Position numbers and translations under genes: made by a program | Notes under the pieces: generated by a model | Databases searched by the model: none | Told to the model about the DNA's origin: nothing | The model's input: only the letters and a program-made list of their open reading frames with translations | Origin: Solibacillus faecavium | GTDB lineage: Bacteria; Bacillota; Bacilli; Bacillales_A; Planococcaceae | Length of the DNA: 64,000 nt | Reading direction: 5' to 3' | Assembly: GCF_014836905.1 (NCBI RefSeq) | Contig: NZ_JACSPZ010000002.1 | Coordinates: 62,001-126,000, forward strand | In this document: one piece after another, positions 42,650 to 51,477 of the stretch | Layout: the number at the start of each line of letters is the position of its first letter | How positions within the stretch are numbered: position 1 is the stretch's first letter

Positions 42650-43972
42650 ATGACGAAAAAGCAAATAAAACTAGGTGTATTTCTTATGGGAACGGGTCAT
42701 CATATCGCTTCTTGGCGTCACCCGGATGCCCAGACAGATGCTAGTGAGAATGTAGAGTTTTTTAAAGAAGTAGCTATAAAAGCAGAGCAAGGAAAACTTG
42801 ATATGCTGTTTTTGAGTGACGGCCTATCTTTTAATGAACTGTCACATCCGGCTGAACAAGTACGCTTTGAGCCACTGACATTATTAAGTGTTCTATCAAC
42901 GGTAACAAAAAATATAGGCTTAACAGGTACGGCATCGACTACGTATAATGAGCCTTTCCATATCGCACGGAAATTTTCTTCACTGGATCATTTAAGTAGA
43001 GGGCGAGCAGCTTGGAATATTGTCACGAGCTATTATGAGGCAGAGGCAAGTAACTTCAATCAAGATAAGCATTTAGACCATTCATTAAGATATGAGCGGG
43101 CAGATGAATTTGTTGAAGTAGTAAAAGGCTTATGGGATTCCTATGAGGATGATGCACTCGCACGTAATAAAGAAACAGGCGAATATATTAAAAAAGGGAA
43201 GCTGCACACGTTAAATCATAAAGGCGAATATTATTCGGTGCGCGGTCCATTAAATTCATCCCGACCACCGCAAGGAAGACCAGTATTAGTGCAGGCAGGT
43301 TCTTCAGAAGCAGGCACAACATTAGCCGCAAAACAGGCCGATGTTATTTTTACAGCCCAGCAAACATTAGCAGATGCACAAAGCTTTTATAAAAAACTAA
43401 AAGATAAGGCAGTCGCAGCAGGTCGTGACCGTGAAGATATAAAAATCATGCCGGGTGTTTCGGTTTATGTAGCTGAAACAGAGGAAAAGGCACGAGCAAA
43501 ATACGAGGAGCTGCAGCAATTAATTACACCGGAAATTGGCCTGGACTTTTTGGAAGATTATCTAGGTATTGATCTATCAGGCTATGATTTGGATGGTCCA
43601 CTTCCAAAAGATATTCCGCCAACTAACGGCAACCGCAGTCGTCAGCAACTTATTATCGAGCTTGCTGAGCGTGAGAACCTTTCAATCCGTGAACTGTATT
43701 TGAAAATTGCCGGTTCCCGTGGACACCGAATTATTTTCGGTTCGCCTAGTCAAATTGCTGATCAGTTAATAGAATGGGTGGATAACGATGCGGCGGATGG
43801 CTTTAATTTAATGCCGCCATACTTCCCAGGAGGATTTACGGATTTTATTGACCTGGTCATTCCGGAACTTCAAAAGCGCGGCGTCTTCCGTACAGAATAT
43901 GAGGGCAATACATTACGAGAAAATTTAGGCTTACAGCAAGTGCCATCAAGATATGCATTACAACAAGTTTAG
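42650..43972 (+). CDS. LLM flavin monooxygenase, NtaA/SnaA/DszA-like
   Basis: A 440-residue enzyme with KLGVFLMGTGHHIASWRHPDA at the N-terminus, a hallmark of the NtaA/SnaA/DszA group, then ATTEHLD-like GRAAWNIVTSYYEAEASNF and RPVLVQAGSSEAGTTLAAKQADVIF. Members use FMNH2 to oxidise dibenzothiophene sulfone, nitrilotriacetate or related compounds. Together with the SfnB/DszC-like gene it suggests sulfone or thio-ether desulfurisation. Start is ATG at 42650 with AGGGGGATC ahead. Confidence 0.88.
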   Translation: MTKKQIKLGVFLMGTGHHIASWRHPDAQTDASENVEFFKEVAIKAEQGKLDMLFLSDGLSFNELSHPAEQVRFEPLTLLSVLSTVTKNIGLTGTASTTYNEPFHIARKFSSLDHLSRGRAAWNIVTSYYEAEASNFNQDKHLDHSLRYERADEFVEVVKGLWDSYEDDALARNKETGEYIKKGKLHTLNHKGEYYSVRGPLNSSRPPQGRPVLVQAGSSEAGTTLAAKQADVIFTAQQTLADAQSFYKKLKDKAVAAGRDREDIKIMPGVSVYVAETEEKARAKYEELQQLITPEIGLDFLEDYLGIDLSGYDLDGPLPKDIPPTNGNRSRQQLIIELAERENLSIRELYLKIAGSRGHRIIFGSPSQIADQLIEWVDNDAADGFNLMPPYFPGGFTDFIDLVIPELQKRGVFRTEYEGNTLRENLGLQQVPSRYALQQV

Positions 43973-43984
43973 GAGGAGTGAAAG

Positions 43985-44518
43985 ATGACAAAAGCAATCT
44001 TAATTAATGGCGGTAATAGTATTTCGTCACGATTAACGGGAATACAGCAATATATTGAATCAGTACTAGATAAAGACGGTATCTCATATGAGACGATTCA
44101 AGTACACGAACTGCCTGCAAAGGATTTAATAACAGCCAATTTTGCAAGTAAGGAAATCGCAAAGGAAATCGTCAAAGTAGGGGAGGCGGATATTGTATTT
44201 TTCTTAACCCCAATTTATAAAGGCTCATTTACAGGGATATTAAAAACTTTCATCGACTTATTACCGCAAAAGGGGCTAGAAAATAAGACGGTGATTCCGG
44301 TAGCTATAGGCGGATCAATTGCGCATTTATTGGCTTTGGAATACTCATTGAAGCCGATACTTTCCATTTTAGGAGCTACAACGATATCGAGTCCAATCTA
44401 TATAGTAGATTCTCAAGTGACAAAAACAGAAAACGGCTTTACATTGGATCAGGCAGCAGTAGACCGCATAGAAAAGGTGTGGGAAACCGTTGCGCCACAA
44501 GTGAAACAAACCGTATAA
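43985..44518 (+). CDS. NAD(P)H-dependent FMN reductase
   Basis: A 177-residue flavodoxin-like reductase: AILINGGNSISSRLTGIQQYI (phosphate loop), ADIVFFLTPIYKGSFTGILKTFIDLLP (FMN site) and TVIPVAIGGSIAHLLALEYSLKPIL. It resembles SsuE/MsuE, which supply FMNH2 to the monooxygenases upstream. AGGAGGAGTG precedes the ATG. Last gene of the operon. Confidence 0.9.
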   Translation: MTKAILINGGNSISSRLTGIQQYIESVLDKDGISYETIQVHELPAKDLITANFASKEIAKEIVKVGEADIVFFLTPIYKGSFTGILKTFIDLLPQKGLENKTVIPVAIGGSIAHLLALEYSLKPILSILGATTISSPIYIVDSQVTKTENGFTLDQAAVDRIEKVWETVAPQVKQTV

Positions 44519-44523
44519 AAGAT

Positions 44524-44562
44524 CATCCTCGCGAAGAGTAATTTACCTCGCGGGGATTTTTT
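44524..44562 (+). terminator. Terminator of the organosulfur operon
   Basis: ATCCTCGCG faces CGCGGGGAT, followed by TTTTTT. A near copy occurs at 46909. Confidence 0.75.
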
Positions 44563-44636
44563 AATGTAAATTTAAATTATGGTATAATTTTGCAGGTTAT
44601 GGGGGTTTTAGTACAGGGGCAACCAGGAGAAGTAAC

Positions 44637-44838
44637 CAAAATAGGCGGACCAATTCCGCTTATTAAAAAAAATAAAATAAAAACCACCAAAATAAACGGA
44701 GATATTCCGTCTATTGAGTAAAAAAACATAGAATTTAAAGATTTTCACGTATATAAGCGGAAATTCTCCCTTTATTTTCATGGAAACGAGCACAATTCTT
44801 CAAATAAGGGTAAATCCTCCGCTTATTTAACTCTCTTG
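44637..44838. repeat. Four-unit palindromic intergenic element, copy B
   Basis: Units start at 44639, 44690, 44751 and 44802 (spacing 51/61/51). Same orientation as A and C, same end block CGCTTATTTAACTCTC. No gene crosses it. Confidence 0.82.
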
Positions 44839-45029
44839 AGACAGGAGTCGACTCTTCACTCAAATCAATTCATTAATAAGAGTATTTCCCTTTTACAAAG
44901 AAATTTCTACTTCTGTATCAGCCTCGTTAAATTTTAGCTGCTTATGTTCAGGATGTCCCGAAACGACGCTTTTGGGAAATTTCAATACATATTAGATTAT
45001 AAAATTCATTAAATTAATTTAGCATTAAT

Positions 45030-45060
45030 TGTAACGAATCTTTGTTTCATTCTATATATA
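45030..45060 (+). promoter_or_regulatory. Candidate ECF-type promoter
   Basis: TGTAAC at 45030 followed 16 bp later by CTATATATA, about 40 bp before the sigma gene. Compatible with autoregulation; weak evidence. Confidence 0.3.
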
Positions 45061-45098
45061 AGTGAACTCAATTTAAGGATGTTGGAGGGAGGTATTCA

Positions 45099-45608
45099 GT
45101 GGAGGATTTAAGTGAAATCTATAAATCCTATGCAAATGAAGTAAAACTTTTTCTTCTTTGTTTAACATCAAGTGAGGATTTAGCAGAAGAATTAACACAG
45201 GAAACGTTTTATCAAGCGGTTAAATCGATTCATCGTTACAATGGCGAATGCAAAATTTCAGTTTGGTTATGTCAAATTGCTAAGCACAGCTATTTTGATT
45301 ATTTAAAGAAGGCAAAGCATCGAAATCATACGAGTATTGATTACTTAATTAAAACAGGTGTAGATATACGTTCGAAAGAAGATTTGCCTGATATCGCAAT
45401 GATTAAAGAAAGTACTCTACGTGAAATCCATCAAGAAATTCGGCAATTACAACAACCGTATTCTGAAATTTTTTTACTTCGAATAACTATGAATTTAAGT
45501 TTTAAAGAAATAGGTGACATCTATGAGAAAAGTGAAAACTGGGCAAGGGTTACATATTATCGCGCAAAATGCAAATTAGTAGAAAAGGTGGATTTGGATG
45601 AACTGTAA
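45099..45608 (+). CDS. ECF RNA polymerase sigma factor
   Basis: A 169-residue group 4 sigma factor starting at GTG with GGAGGGAGGTATTCA ahead. Region 2 includes YANEVKLFLLCLTSSEDLAEELTQETFYQAV and SVWLCQIAKHSYFDYLKK; region 4 is LQQPYSEIFLLRITMNLSFKEIGDIY with SENWARVTYYRAKCKL. It overlaps the zinc-finger anti-sigma gene by 11 bp. The third ECF system in the window. Confidence 0.92.
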   Translation: MEDLSEIYKSYANEVKLFLLCLTSSEDLAEELTQETFYQAVKSIHRYNGECKISVWLCQIAKHSYFDYLKKAKHRNHTSIDYLIKTGVDIRSKEDLPDIAMIKESTLREIHQEIRQLQQPYSEIFLLRITMNLSFKEIGDIYEKSENWARVTYYRAKCKLVEKVDLDEL

Positions 45609-46218
45609 TATTATAAAGGATTTGATGCCGTCCTATATAGATGGAATTTGTAGTGATGAAACAGGTGCTGCAATTGAAGAACATATTGAGCATTGCCAAG
45701 AATGTAAAAAAACTATGCAACTGATGCAGCAACCCACCATACAAATAGTCGAAACAAATGTAGAGGTTGCGAAAAAACCGTTTAACCTCATTAACAAAAA
45801 GCGTCGACTTCAAGTTATTACAGCTATTTTGATGACCTTTATAATTACTTCAATAAGTGCTCTAGTAATACAAGATGTAGGGGTTGTTAATCAATTCTTT
45901 TTCCCAAAGGTTACAGCAATTGCACATATAACGGATGACAGCGAAGAATGGCAAAGTATTAGATTCTCTGCCGATGGAATTAATACTCAAGATTATGTGA
46001 TATATGATAGCGTTTTTTGGAAGAAGGAGATTATTAATGATGCTAATAGTGATAGTAATGTGTATCTAAGAGTAAAAGATGAAAAGGGCGATGTAATTAT
46101 TGATGAATTTCCAATATCCCCTGGAAAAGGGGTTAAATTAGAAGGTTTAAAAAGGAAAGAAAAATACTTTTTTGAAATAAAAGCTTCACCAGGTCGCTTC
46201 TTTATTAATGCAGTATAG
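45598..46218 (+). CDS. zf-HC2 anti-sigma factor
   Basis: A 206-residue protein with an N-terminal zinc-binding anti-sigma domain: MNCNIIKDLMPSYIDGICSD then IEEHIEHCQECKKTMQ (H-x3-C-x2-C), a membrane helix at about 75-95 (VITAILMTFIITSISALVI), and an outer beta domain. It holds the upstream sigma factor inactive until an envelope signal. The outer domain has no family I can name. Its ATG lies inside the sigma gene. Confidence 0.9.
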   Translation: MNCNIIKDLMPSYIDGICSDETGAAIEEHIEHCQECKKTMQLMQQPTIQIVETNVEVAKKPFNLINKKRRLQVITAILMTFIITSISALVIQDVGVVNQFFFPKVTAIAHITDDSEEWQSIRFSADGINTQDYVIYDSVFWKKEIINDANSDSNVYLRVKDEKGDVIIDEFPISPGKGVKLEGLKRKEKYFFEIKASPGRFFINAV

Positions 46219-46381
46219 ATGGCATGTTAACCGCATTGTAAAAGGATCGATGGAAAGGGTGTTGGAAACCGATGCTACATATGGAGAAAAAGAGCTTTAT
46301 TATTATGAACTATGTAACTTTTAGGGGTATTTTCAGGATTATATAGCAAGCAATTATCGCTAACCAAAAGGAGTAGGATTC

Positions 46382-46861
46382 ATGATTCAAAATTTTCAAG
46401 TTGAAAAACATATCAGGAACTGTTTGATGGTAGGTGTCTATGCAAATCAACTAATTATTAATGAGAAATTAGAACTTACATCTAGTGAATTTGTGATTTG
46501 TCTTAGAAATCCTATCACATTGGAAACTTGGTATTGGCGATTAGAATGGTTTGAAGATACAAGTGGGCAAGATACGTTAATTATTCATGAGCAGGAAACT
46601 CCTGAGCCATTACACTATACGACAGAACCAATTATTTCTAACGATTATTTTATACTAAATTCTAGATTCAGTTTTAATGACAATACTATTAATCAAGTCA
46701 TTGGTTACGGTTATAAAGACACTAATCATGATATTTTAAGTTCGCTCGTTTTTGAATTTGAAAACTCTTACCTCCTAGTCAATACCGGTCCAGTTATTGA
46801 AATGAACTATGTAAAAGTGAAACCAAATATTCAAAGAGATATTATTTTTACATTGAATTAG
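46382..46861 (+). CDS. Hypothetical soluble protein
   Basis: A 159-residue protein of unknown family, beta-rich, with many aromatic residues (TLETWYWRLEWFEDTSG, RFSFNDNTINQVIGYGYKD). AAAAGGAGTAGG precedes the ATG. It lies 160 bp after the anti-sigma gene on the same strand and could be a target or a separate unit. No signal peptide. Confidence 0.6.
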   Translation: MIQNFQVEKHIRNCLMVGVYANQLIINEKLELTSSEFVICLRNPITLETWYWRLEWFEDTSGQDTLIIHEQETPEPLHYTTEPIISNDYFILNSRFSFNDNTINQVIGYGYKDTNHDILSSLVFEFENSYLLVNTGPVIEMNYVKVKPNIQRDIIFTLN

Positions 46862-46908
46862 AGATTCATTCGTTTGAGAAAACGTACCCAACATGCTGTT
46901 TAAATAAT

Positions 46909-46950
46909 TATCCTCGCGAAGAGTTGCTCACTTTGCGGGGATATATTTTA
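46909..46950 (+). terminator. Decayed terminator copy
   Basis: ATCCTCGCG faces TTGCGGGGAT, then ATATATTTTA. It and the following TATGGTATAATTTTGC repeat the 44523-44600 segment. Confidence 0.5.
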
Positions 46951-47007
46951 TAGAAAGGTTATTAATATCCAAAATATGGTATAATTTTGCTGGGGAGGGA
47001 TGAAATT

Positions 47008-47814
47008 ATGAGTAAACGTTTTATGATGATGCTTGCTGTAACGTTCATTGTGTTTATATCCAGTAGCATTATTTTACTTAATAAGAAAATTGCAGAACCA
47101 ATAATTATTCCAACTGAAACACAGTATTTACTTAAAGGGGAAGAGGACTTCATTCGAATAAGCTATGTTACAAACCGTAACGAAGATATTGATTTGAAAT
47201 CTATTCAAGTGGGAGATATAAAGCTATTACCGGGAAATGAAAAAACGAATCCATTCTTTTTTACAGAAATTGAAGAGAAAGATTCATTTTTACAAAGTTA
47301 TCAGTATTATGATTTACACTCGGTTGAATTTAGAGTGAGTGAAAATAAATACAGTACAGTAACTGCTGCATCCAACCAAACTGCAACAGCATTTTTTTCT
47401 AATGGCGTCATTCAGCAGTTCCCTTTGAAAGTCGAGAATATAACAAAAAAGAAAGAATACTTGTTTGTGAGTGTACAGAGTAGAGAAACAATAGATAGTG
47501 GATCAGAAACAATATTTACTATTACAGAAGCTGGAACAATAGAAGAAATGGAAACGGTATTTCCTTCAGCAGATATAAAATTATTTAAAGAGGGTAAGCC
47601 GCTGACACTTCCATACAATACGCAAAAAGGCGAGAAGCTATCGATTCAGATCTCTCCAAATTACCGCATTTGGGATTCTGTGTATCAGAATGCTATTCTT
47701 CACGGGAAATTTGAGTCTAGAGAGCAATTTACTCAGGAAATTGAGCTCTACATAGCTGAGACTCCTCCTGAAAAGTGGATTGAAGACTTTGTGGTAGAAA
47801 AGGGGAACAACTGA
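47008..47814 (+). CDS. Membrane-anchored protein of unknown function
   Basis: A 268-residue protein with an N-terminal helix (FMMMLAVTFIVFISSSIILL) and a beta-rich outer domain. The ATG at 47008 follows GGGGAGGGATG and is chosen over 46987. TATAAT with extended -10 (TATGGTATAAT) lies 30 bp upstream. Its stop abuts the GTG of the next membrane gene, so the two are coupled. No family recognised. Confidence 0.65.
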   Translation: MSKRFMMMLAVTFIVFISSSIILLNKKIAEPIIIPTETQYLLKGEEDFIRISYVTNRNEDIDLKSIQVGDIKLLPGNEKTNPFFFTEIEEKDSFLQSYQYYDLHSVEFRVSENKYSTVTAASNQTATAFFSNGVIQQFPLKVENITKKKEYLFVSVQSRETIDSGSETIFTITEAGTIEEMETVFPSADIKLFKEGKPLTLPYNTQKGEKLSIQISPNYRIWDSVYQNAILHGKFESREQFTQEIELYIAETPPEKWIEDFVVEKGNN

Positions 47815-48384
47815 GTGCGACAATTTTTCTATCAACTACTTATTGGCTATATTTTTATTATTATTGACCTAAACTTTGGGATTGATATTGTACCGGATAT
47901 AATCGGTTTTATAATCATTGCAAGAGCGATTCAAAAGTATGCCACGTCGAAGTACAATAAGACAGCGATCCTGCTTTCTTATGCTTCAGGCATCATTTCG
48001 CTTATAGAAATGCCTTTACTTTATAGTGTATTAGAGAGTTTTCCATACGAAGTAAATCTGCTTTACGTATTTATATCGAACATAATTCAACTTCTTTTCT
48101 ATTATTATATTTTTGGGGTTTTCTTTAGCTTTGTTCAAGACACACCGCACGTTAACTACACGAAAAAGATTAAACATCTAGTAGTAGGGAGTTTATGGTT
48201 TATGATTACATTCCTTTATATTGCTGAACATACCCGAAATCTCATTATTGGATTATTATTCTTAGTGGCAGGCATAGTAGCGGTCATTGGAGTTATTATG
48301 TTTTTCGTATACTGTTATAAGATGATGAAGTACGGGGAATCTATGGAGTTTCAAGAAAAGCAGGAACAGGTAGAGCCGTCGTGA
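47815..48384 (+). CDS. Integral membrane protein
   Basis: A 189-residue protein with about five helices (LLIGYIFIIIDLNFGIDIVPDIIGFIII at the start, FISNIIQLLFYYYIFGVFF, HLVVGSLWFMITFLYIA, and LIIGLLFLVAGIVAVIGVIMFF). It starts at GTG directly after the stop of 47814. Its acidic C-terminus (EFQEKQEQVEPS) is cytoplasmic. It may form a complex with the upstream anchored protein. No family recognised. Confidence 0.7.
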   Translation: MRQFFYQLLIGYIFIIIDLNFGIDIVPDIIGFIIIARAIQKYATSKYNKTAILLSYASGIISLIEMPLLYSVLESFPYEVNLLYVFISNIIQLLFYYYIFGVFFSFVQDTPHVNYTKKIKHLVVGSLWFMITFLYIAEHTRNLIIGLLFLVAGIVAVIGVIMFFVYCYKMMKYGESMEFQEKQEQVEPS

Positions 48385-48424
48385 AAATAGTAGAGCAGAG
48401 AGTAAATGCAACCAGCTTATACGG

Positions 48425-48629
48425 CCAAAATAGACGGAGAAATTCCGCTTATTAAGAAAATTTAGCGAAAAACCACTAAAATAAACGGAGAAATTCCGTC
48501 TATTTCATAAAAATCCATAAAATATAGAGATGTTAATGTACCATAAGTGGAATTTCTACCCTTATTTTCATAGAAATGAGCTCGATTTTTCAAATAAGGG
48601 TAAATCCTCCGCTTATTTAACTCTCGGTA
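48425..48629. repeat. Four-unit palindromic intergenic element, copy C
   Basis: Units start at 48428, 48479, 48541 and 48592 (spacing 51/62/51). It lies 40 bp after a stop codon, and again ends CGCTTATTTAACTCTC. Confidence 0.82.
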
Positions 48630-48763
48630 GCTATATAAAATTGCTTTACCTGTTAAATTCATTTGATTAGCCATGCTATTACCCTCAAATATAACTATTA
48701 TAAATGGCTAATCGGAGAATGAATTCCTGGAGTATTAAGTATATTTTGAAAGTAGGTAAATAA

Positions 48764-49480
48764 ATGATTCCGTTAGTTTATGACCAAGTAAATGGTTGGG
48801 GAATAGACGATGAATTTTTTCTAACATTATTAAAGAAGATCAATGTAAAGACAATAGCTGATTTAGGATGTGGGACAGGGAGATTAACAACTCACTTTGC
48901 AAAAGCAGGCTATCAAATTACAGCAATTGACCCAAATGAAGAAGCAATTGAATATGCAAAAAATAAGCAACATTCCAGTGAAGTAACATGGATTGTTGGT
49001 GATAGTACAAATCTACAAACGAATACATATGAAACAGTCATTATGACTGCGAATGTTGCACAAGTATTTCTTACAGAGGAAAGTTGGGAAAAGGTTGTTG
49101 CTGATGCTTTCCGAGCGTTAAAACCTGGAGGCCATTTTATTTTCGATACACGTAATCCATTAGTAAAGGTGTGGGAAGAGTGGGAAAAAGATACGACACC
49201 TGATTTAGCAACAGATTTGTTGAACGGTGAGCCACTTGAAATTTGGACACAATATGAAGGATTAGCTAATGATGTGTTTACGTTTTATGAAACGGTGAAA
49301 AGAAAACACACGGAAGAAGTAGTTATTCATGAAAAGATGCAATTGAAATTTAGAACACAGGAAGCAATATATGAATCACTAAAAAGAGCAGGGTTTTCGC
49401 AGGTTCAAATTTATGGAGATTGGGAATTTAATCAAGCAACTTCAAAAACAAAATCTTTTATTTTCCACAGTATTAAATAA
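48764..49480 (+). CDS. Class I SAM-dependent methyltransferase
   Basis: A 238-residue methyltransferase. Motif I is IADLGCGTGRLTTHFAKAGY at about 34-53, the acidic Asp follows in ITAIDPNEEAIEYAK, and motif II/III is EKVVADAFRALKPGGHFIFDTRNP. A small C-terminal domain follows. The substrate is unknown. GAAAGTAGGTAAATAA gives a weak ribosome binding site. Single gene after repeat copy C. Confidence 0.9.
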   Translation: MIPLVYDQVNGWGIDDEFFLTLLKKINVKTIADLGCGTGRLTTHFAKAGYQITAIDPNEEAIEYAKNKQHSSEVTWIVGDSTNLQTNTYETVIMTANVAQVFLTEESWEKVVADAFRALKPGGHFIFDTRNPLVKVWEEWEKDTTPDLATDLLNGEPLEIWTQYEGLANDVFTFYETVKRKHTEEVVIHEKMQLKFRTQEAIYESLKRAGFSQVQIYGDWEFNQATSKTKSFIFHSIK

Positions 49481-49556
49481 ATCTCTTTAACGACTCTTTG
49501 GGAGTGCATTGATTTATATGGTATAATGCTAAAAAATGGATAATAGGAGGGTTAAT

Positions 49557-49745
49557 ATGGTCTTATTTCCAGTAATCGTGTTGCTGTTAGTTATTTTGTT
49601 CTTTATTTCCTTTGTACTTTTTATTAGACGGTTATTAATTAATTCCGCGGTTAAAGCAAATAATTCGAGTGATTTAAGTGAAAAAATGGATAAGCTAATT
49701 GAACAAAACGAACAGCTCCTTTTATTACTAAAGGAACAAAAATAG
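49557..49745 (+). CDS. DUF4083-like small membrane protein
   Basis: A 62-residue protein with one N-terminal helix (VIVLLLVILFFISFVLFI), a basic stop-transfer (RRLL) and a short coiled coil (DLSEKMDKLIEQNEQLLLLL). This matches the small DUF4083 layout. The ATG at 49557 follows AGGAGGGTTAAT; the upstream in-frame 49536 is not needed. TATAAT lies at about 49522. Confidence 0.72.
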   Translation: MVLFPVIVLLLVILFFISFVLFIRRLLINSAVKANNSSDLSEKMDKLIEQNEQLLLLLKEQK

Positions 49746-49805
49746 ATTTATATACAGTTATAAGTTTCCGAAATGAGTTTTGAATTACAGGGGGTTTTCG
49801 CTTCT

Positions 49806-50279
49806 ATGGAACAAGCAAAAAAATATAAAGAAATAACTAATAGAAAATCCACTTTAGTCAGATATTTTTATGTTGGAGCTATGCTACTATTTTATTTGAG
49901 TTATATTTTATTAGAAAATTACCGTCATCATCAATCTGAAAAATGGAAATCCATAAATAATCTAACATTACAAGATGTACAAGCTATCCAACAGTTAGCA
50001 TATTGGAATACTGTTTTAGAAAGTTTATTTATAGGTCTATTTTTGATAGGAGCGCTATTTCTTTATAAAAAAAATAGAGAAAAATTAATTTATTTTATAG
50101 TGTTAAATATCTGTTTGTTTGCTTTTCTATTCATAATGAGCTACATATTATCCTTTTTTGTGCAATTACCGATTGGAAATTTAACACAACCGTTGTTAAT
50201 TCCCACTTTTATACTTGTGCCATTAATGTTCTATAGTTCCTTTATTTCCTTAAAGCAACGATTAGGTAGAAGTATTTAA
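49806..50279 (+). CDS. Integral membrane protein of unknown function
   Basis: A 157-residue protein with four helices (FYVGAMLLFYLSYILL, TVLESLFIGLFLIGALFLY, IYFIVLNICLFAFLFIMSYIL and LIPTFILVPLMFYSSFI). The ATG at 49806 is preferred because AGGGGG is 11 bases ahead; the in-frame ATG at 49773 has no site. It follows the DUF4083-like gene by about 60 bp. Confidence 0.6.
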   Translation: MEQAKKYKEITNRKSTLVRYFYVGAMLLFYLSYILLENYRHHQSEKWKSINNLTLQDVQAIQQLAYWNTVLESLFIGLFLIGALFLYKKNREKLIYFIVLNICLFAFLFIMSYILSFFVQLPIGNLTQPLLIPTFILVPLMFYSSFISLKQRLGRSI

Positions 50280-50329
50280 ATAAATCGTTCTAACCTATAA
50301 GAATTAATTATATATTCCCAAATGGCAGT

Positions 50330-50666
50330 TGAACTGCACCCCATTTGTTAGACAAATACTAACAAAGAGGTGCGTTTTTTTCTATGGGAAAAATAAGCCC
50401 GGAAGATAAATTAGTAACGGTTGATTGCTTTCTAAATCAAACTCAGCATGTACTACGATATCGTGAACAAGATGGAGCGACTAGATCGAGACGCGTATTT
50501 AAAAGCTGAAAATTAGGCGATTTATGATGAACACGAAGATCGTTATGGCTACCGTCGTATTCGTGAGGAGCCGGCCAATCGTGGGCAAAAGAACATGAAA
50601 CGGATTAAGGCAAAATTAAAAATAAGTCCGGTAGAATATCTAACTCAATTTACCAAATCTGTCTAA
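50330..50666 (+). mobile_element. Degraded IS3-family (IS150-like) insertion sequence
   Basis: TGAACTGCACCCCATTTGTTAGACA at 50330 is the typical IS3-group left end (first 20 bases match). An OrfA-like start follows (MGKISPEDKLVTVDCF), then an OrfB piece with YGYRRIREE and KISPVEYLTQF before a TAA at 50664. Frames are broken and most of the transposase and the right end are missing, so it cannot move. Confidence 0.8.
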
Positions 50667-50729
50667 TGGTAATAATCATATCTAATTGATTCAATTGAAT
50701 ATACATAGTGCTATTCTGAGGAGGAACTT

Positions 50730-51329
50730 ATGATAGAAATTAATTATAATCGCGAAGAAGCTTCACTGATTATTGAAAGTCATGATGACAAGGAGCTCAC
50801 TTTTTTACACGTCTATTACAGCGATGGTAAAAAGAAAGGGGGGTTCGGTGGGAAATACCAATTATCAAAGATAATTAACGATGTATTAATTAATTTTGAT
50901 TTTCCGTTAGAAATGGAAATATTAGCGCAGCAAGGTAACTTGATAAAACAATTTACATTCAAAGAAACTTCAATAAATAACGCATTAACATTAGATGTAG
51001 TAAAGGAAAAGCCATTAGAAGAGATTATTAAATGGACGTTAGAGGATCCAAGCATCTTTCAACCTCCCATCAACCCATCTCTTCAAGAAAATCGATTATT
51101 GAAGGAATTTATAGACTTAATCTACGCTTATGCAGATACAGAATATCGCGAACTGGACAACAAACATGCTTATCATCATTTTCTCCAATCCAATTATTCA
51201 ATTAGGTTAGAGGATAGTGACCAGTCGAATATTATCTTGTCTAAATGTGTAGCTTTACTTGAACTATTAACATTGACACAAGAAGAAATGGCTGAGTTCT
51301 TATTAAACTTATTACATCTAAAAAAATAA
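50730..51329 (+). CDS. Hypothetical soluble protein
   Basis: A 199-residue protein of unknown family: an N-terminal beta part (IEINYNREEASLIIESHDDK, HVYYSDGKKKGGFGGKYQL) and a helical C-terminal half (NRLLKEFIDLIYAYADTEY, ALLELLTLTQEEMAEFLLNLL). AGGAGGAAC precedes the ATG. It could be a small immunity- or regulator-like protein, but nothing supports a specific role. It follows the dead IS. Confidence 0.6.
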   Translation: MIEINYNREEASLIIESHDDKELTFLHVYYSDGKKKGGFGGKYQLSKIINDVLINFDFPLEMEILAQQGNLIKQFTFKETSINNALTLDVVKEKPLEEIIKWTLEDPSIFQPPINPSLQENRLLKEFIDLIYAYADTEYRELDNKHAYHHFLQSNYSIRLEDSDQSNIILSKCVALLELLTLTQEEMAEFLLNLLHLKK

Positions 51330-51477
51330 CGTTAAAACACACATACGAAGAAAATTTAAGCAATATAACCTTGTTAGGGGTGACTTCACTAGTGAACCAA
51401 CATCCCACAAGAATATGCTAAAGATATATTTGCTCAATGAAACCTAGAGGAAAGATGAATGGGGGGAGAAAAAAGGC

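Noticed and set aside
46251-46325. 24-codon frame after the anti-sigma gene
   Set aside because: It has an AAAAGGAT-like site but is too short and without any recognisable feature; may be a remnant.
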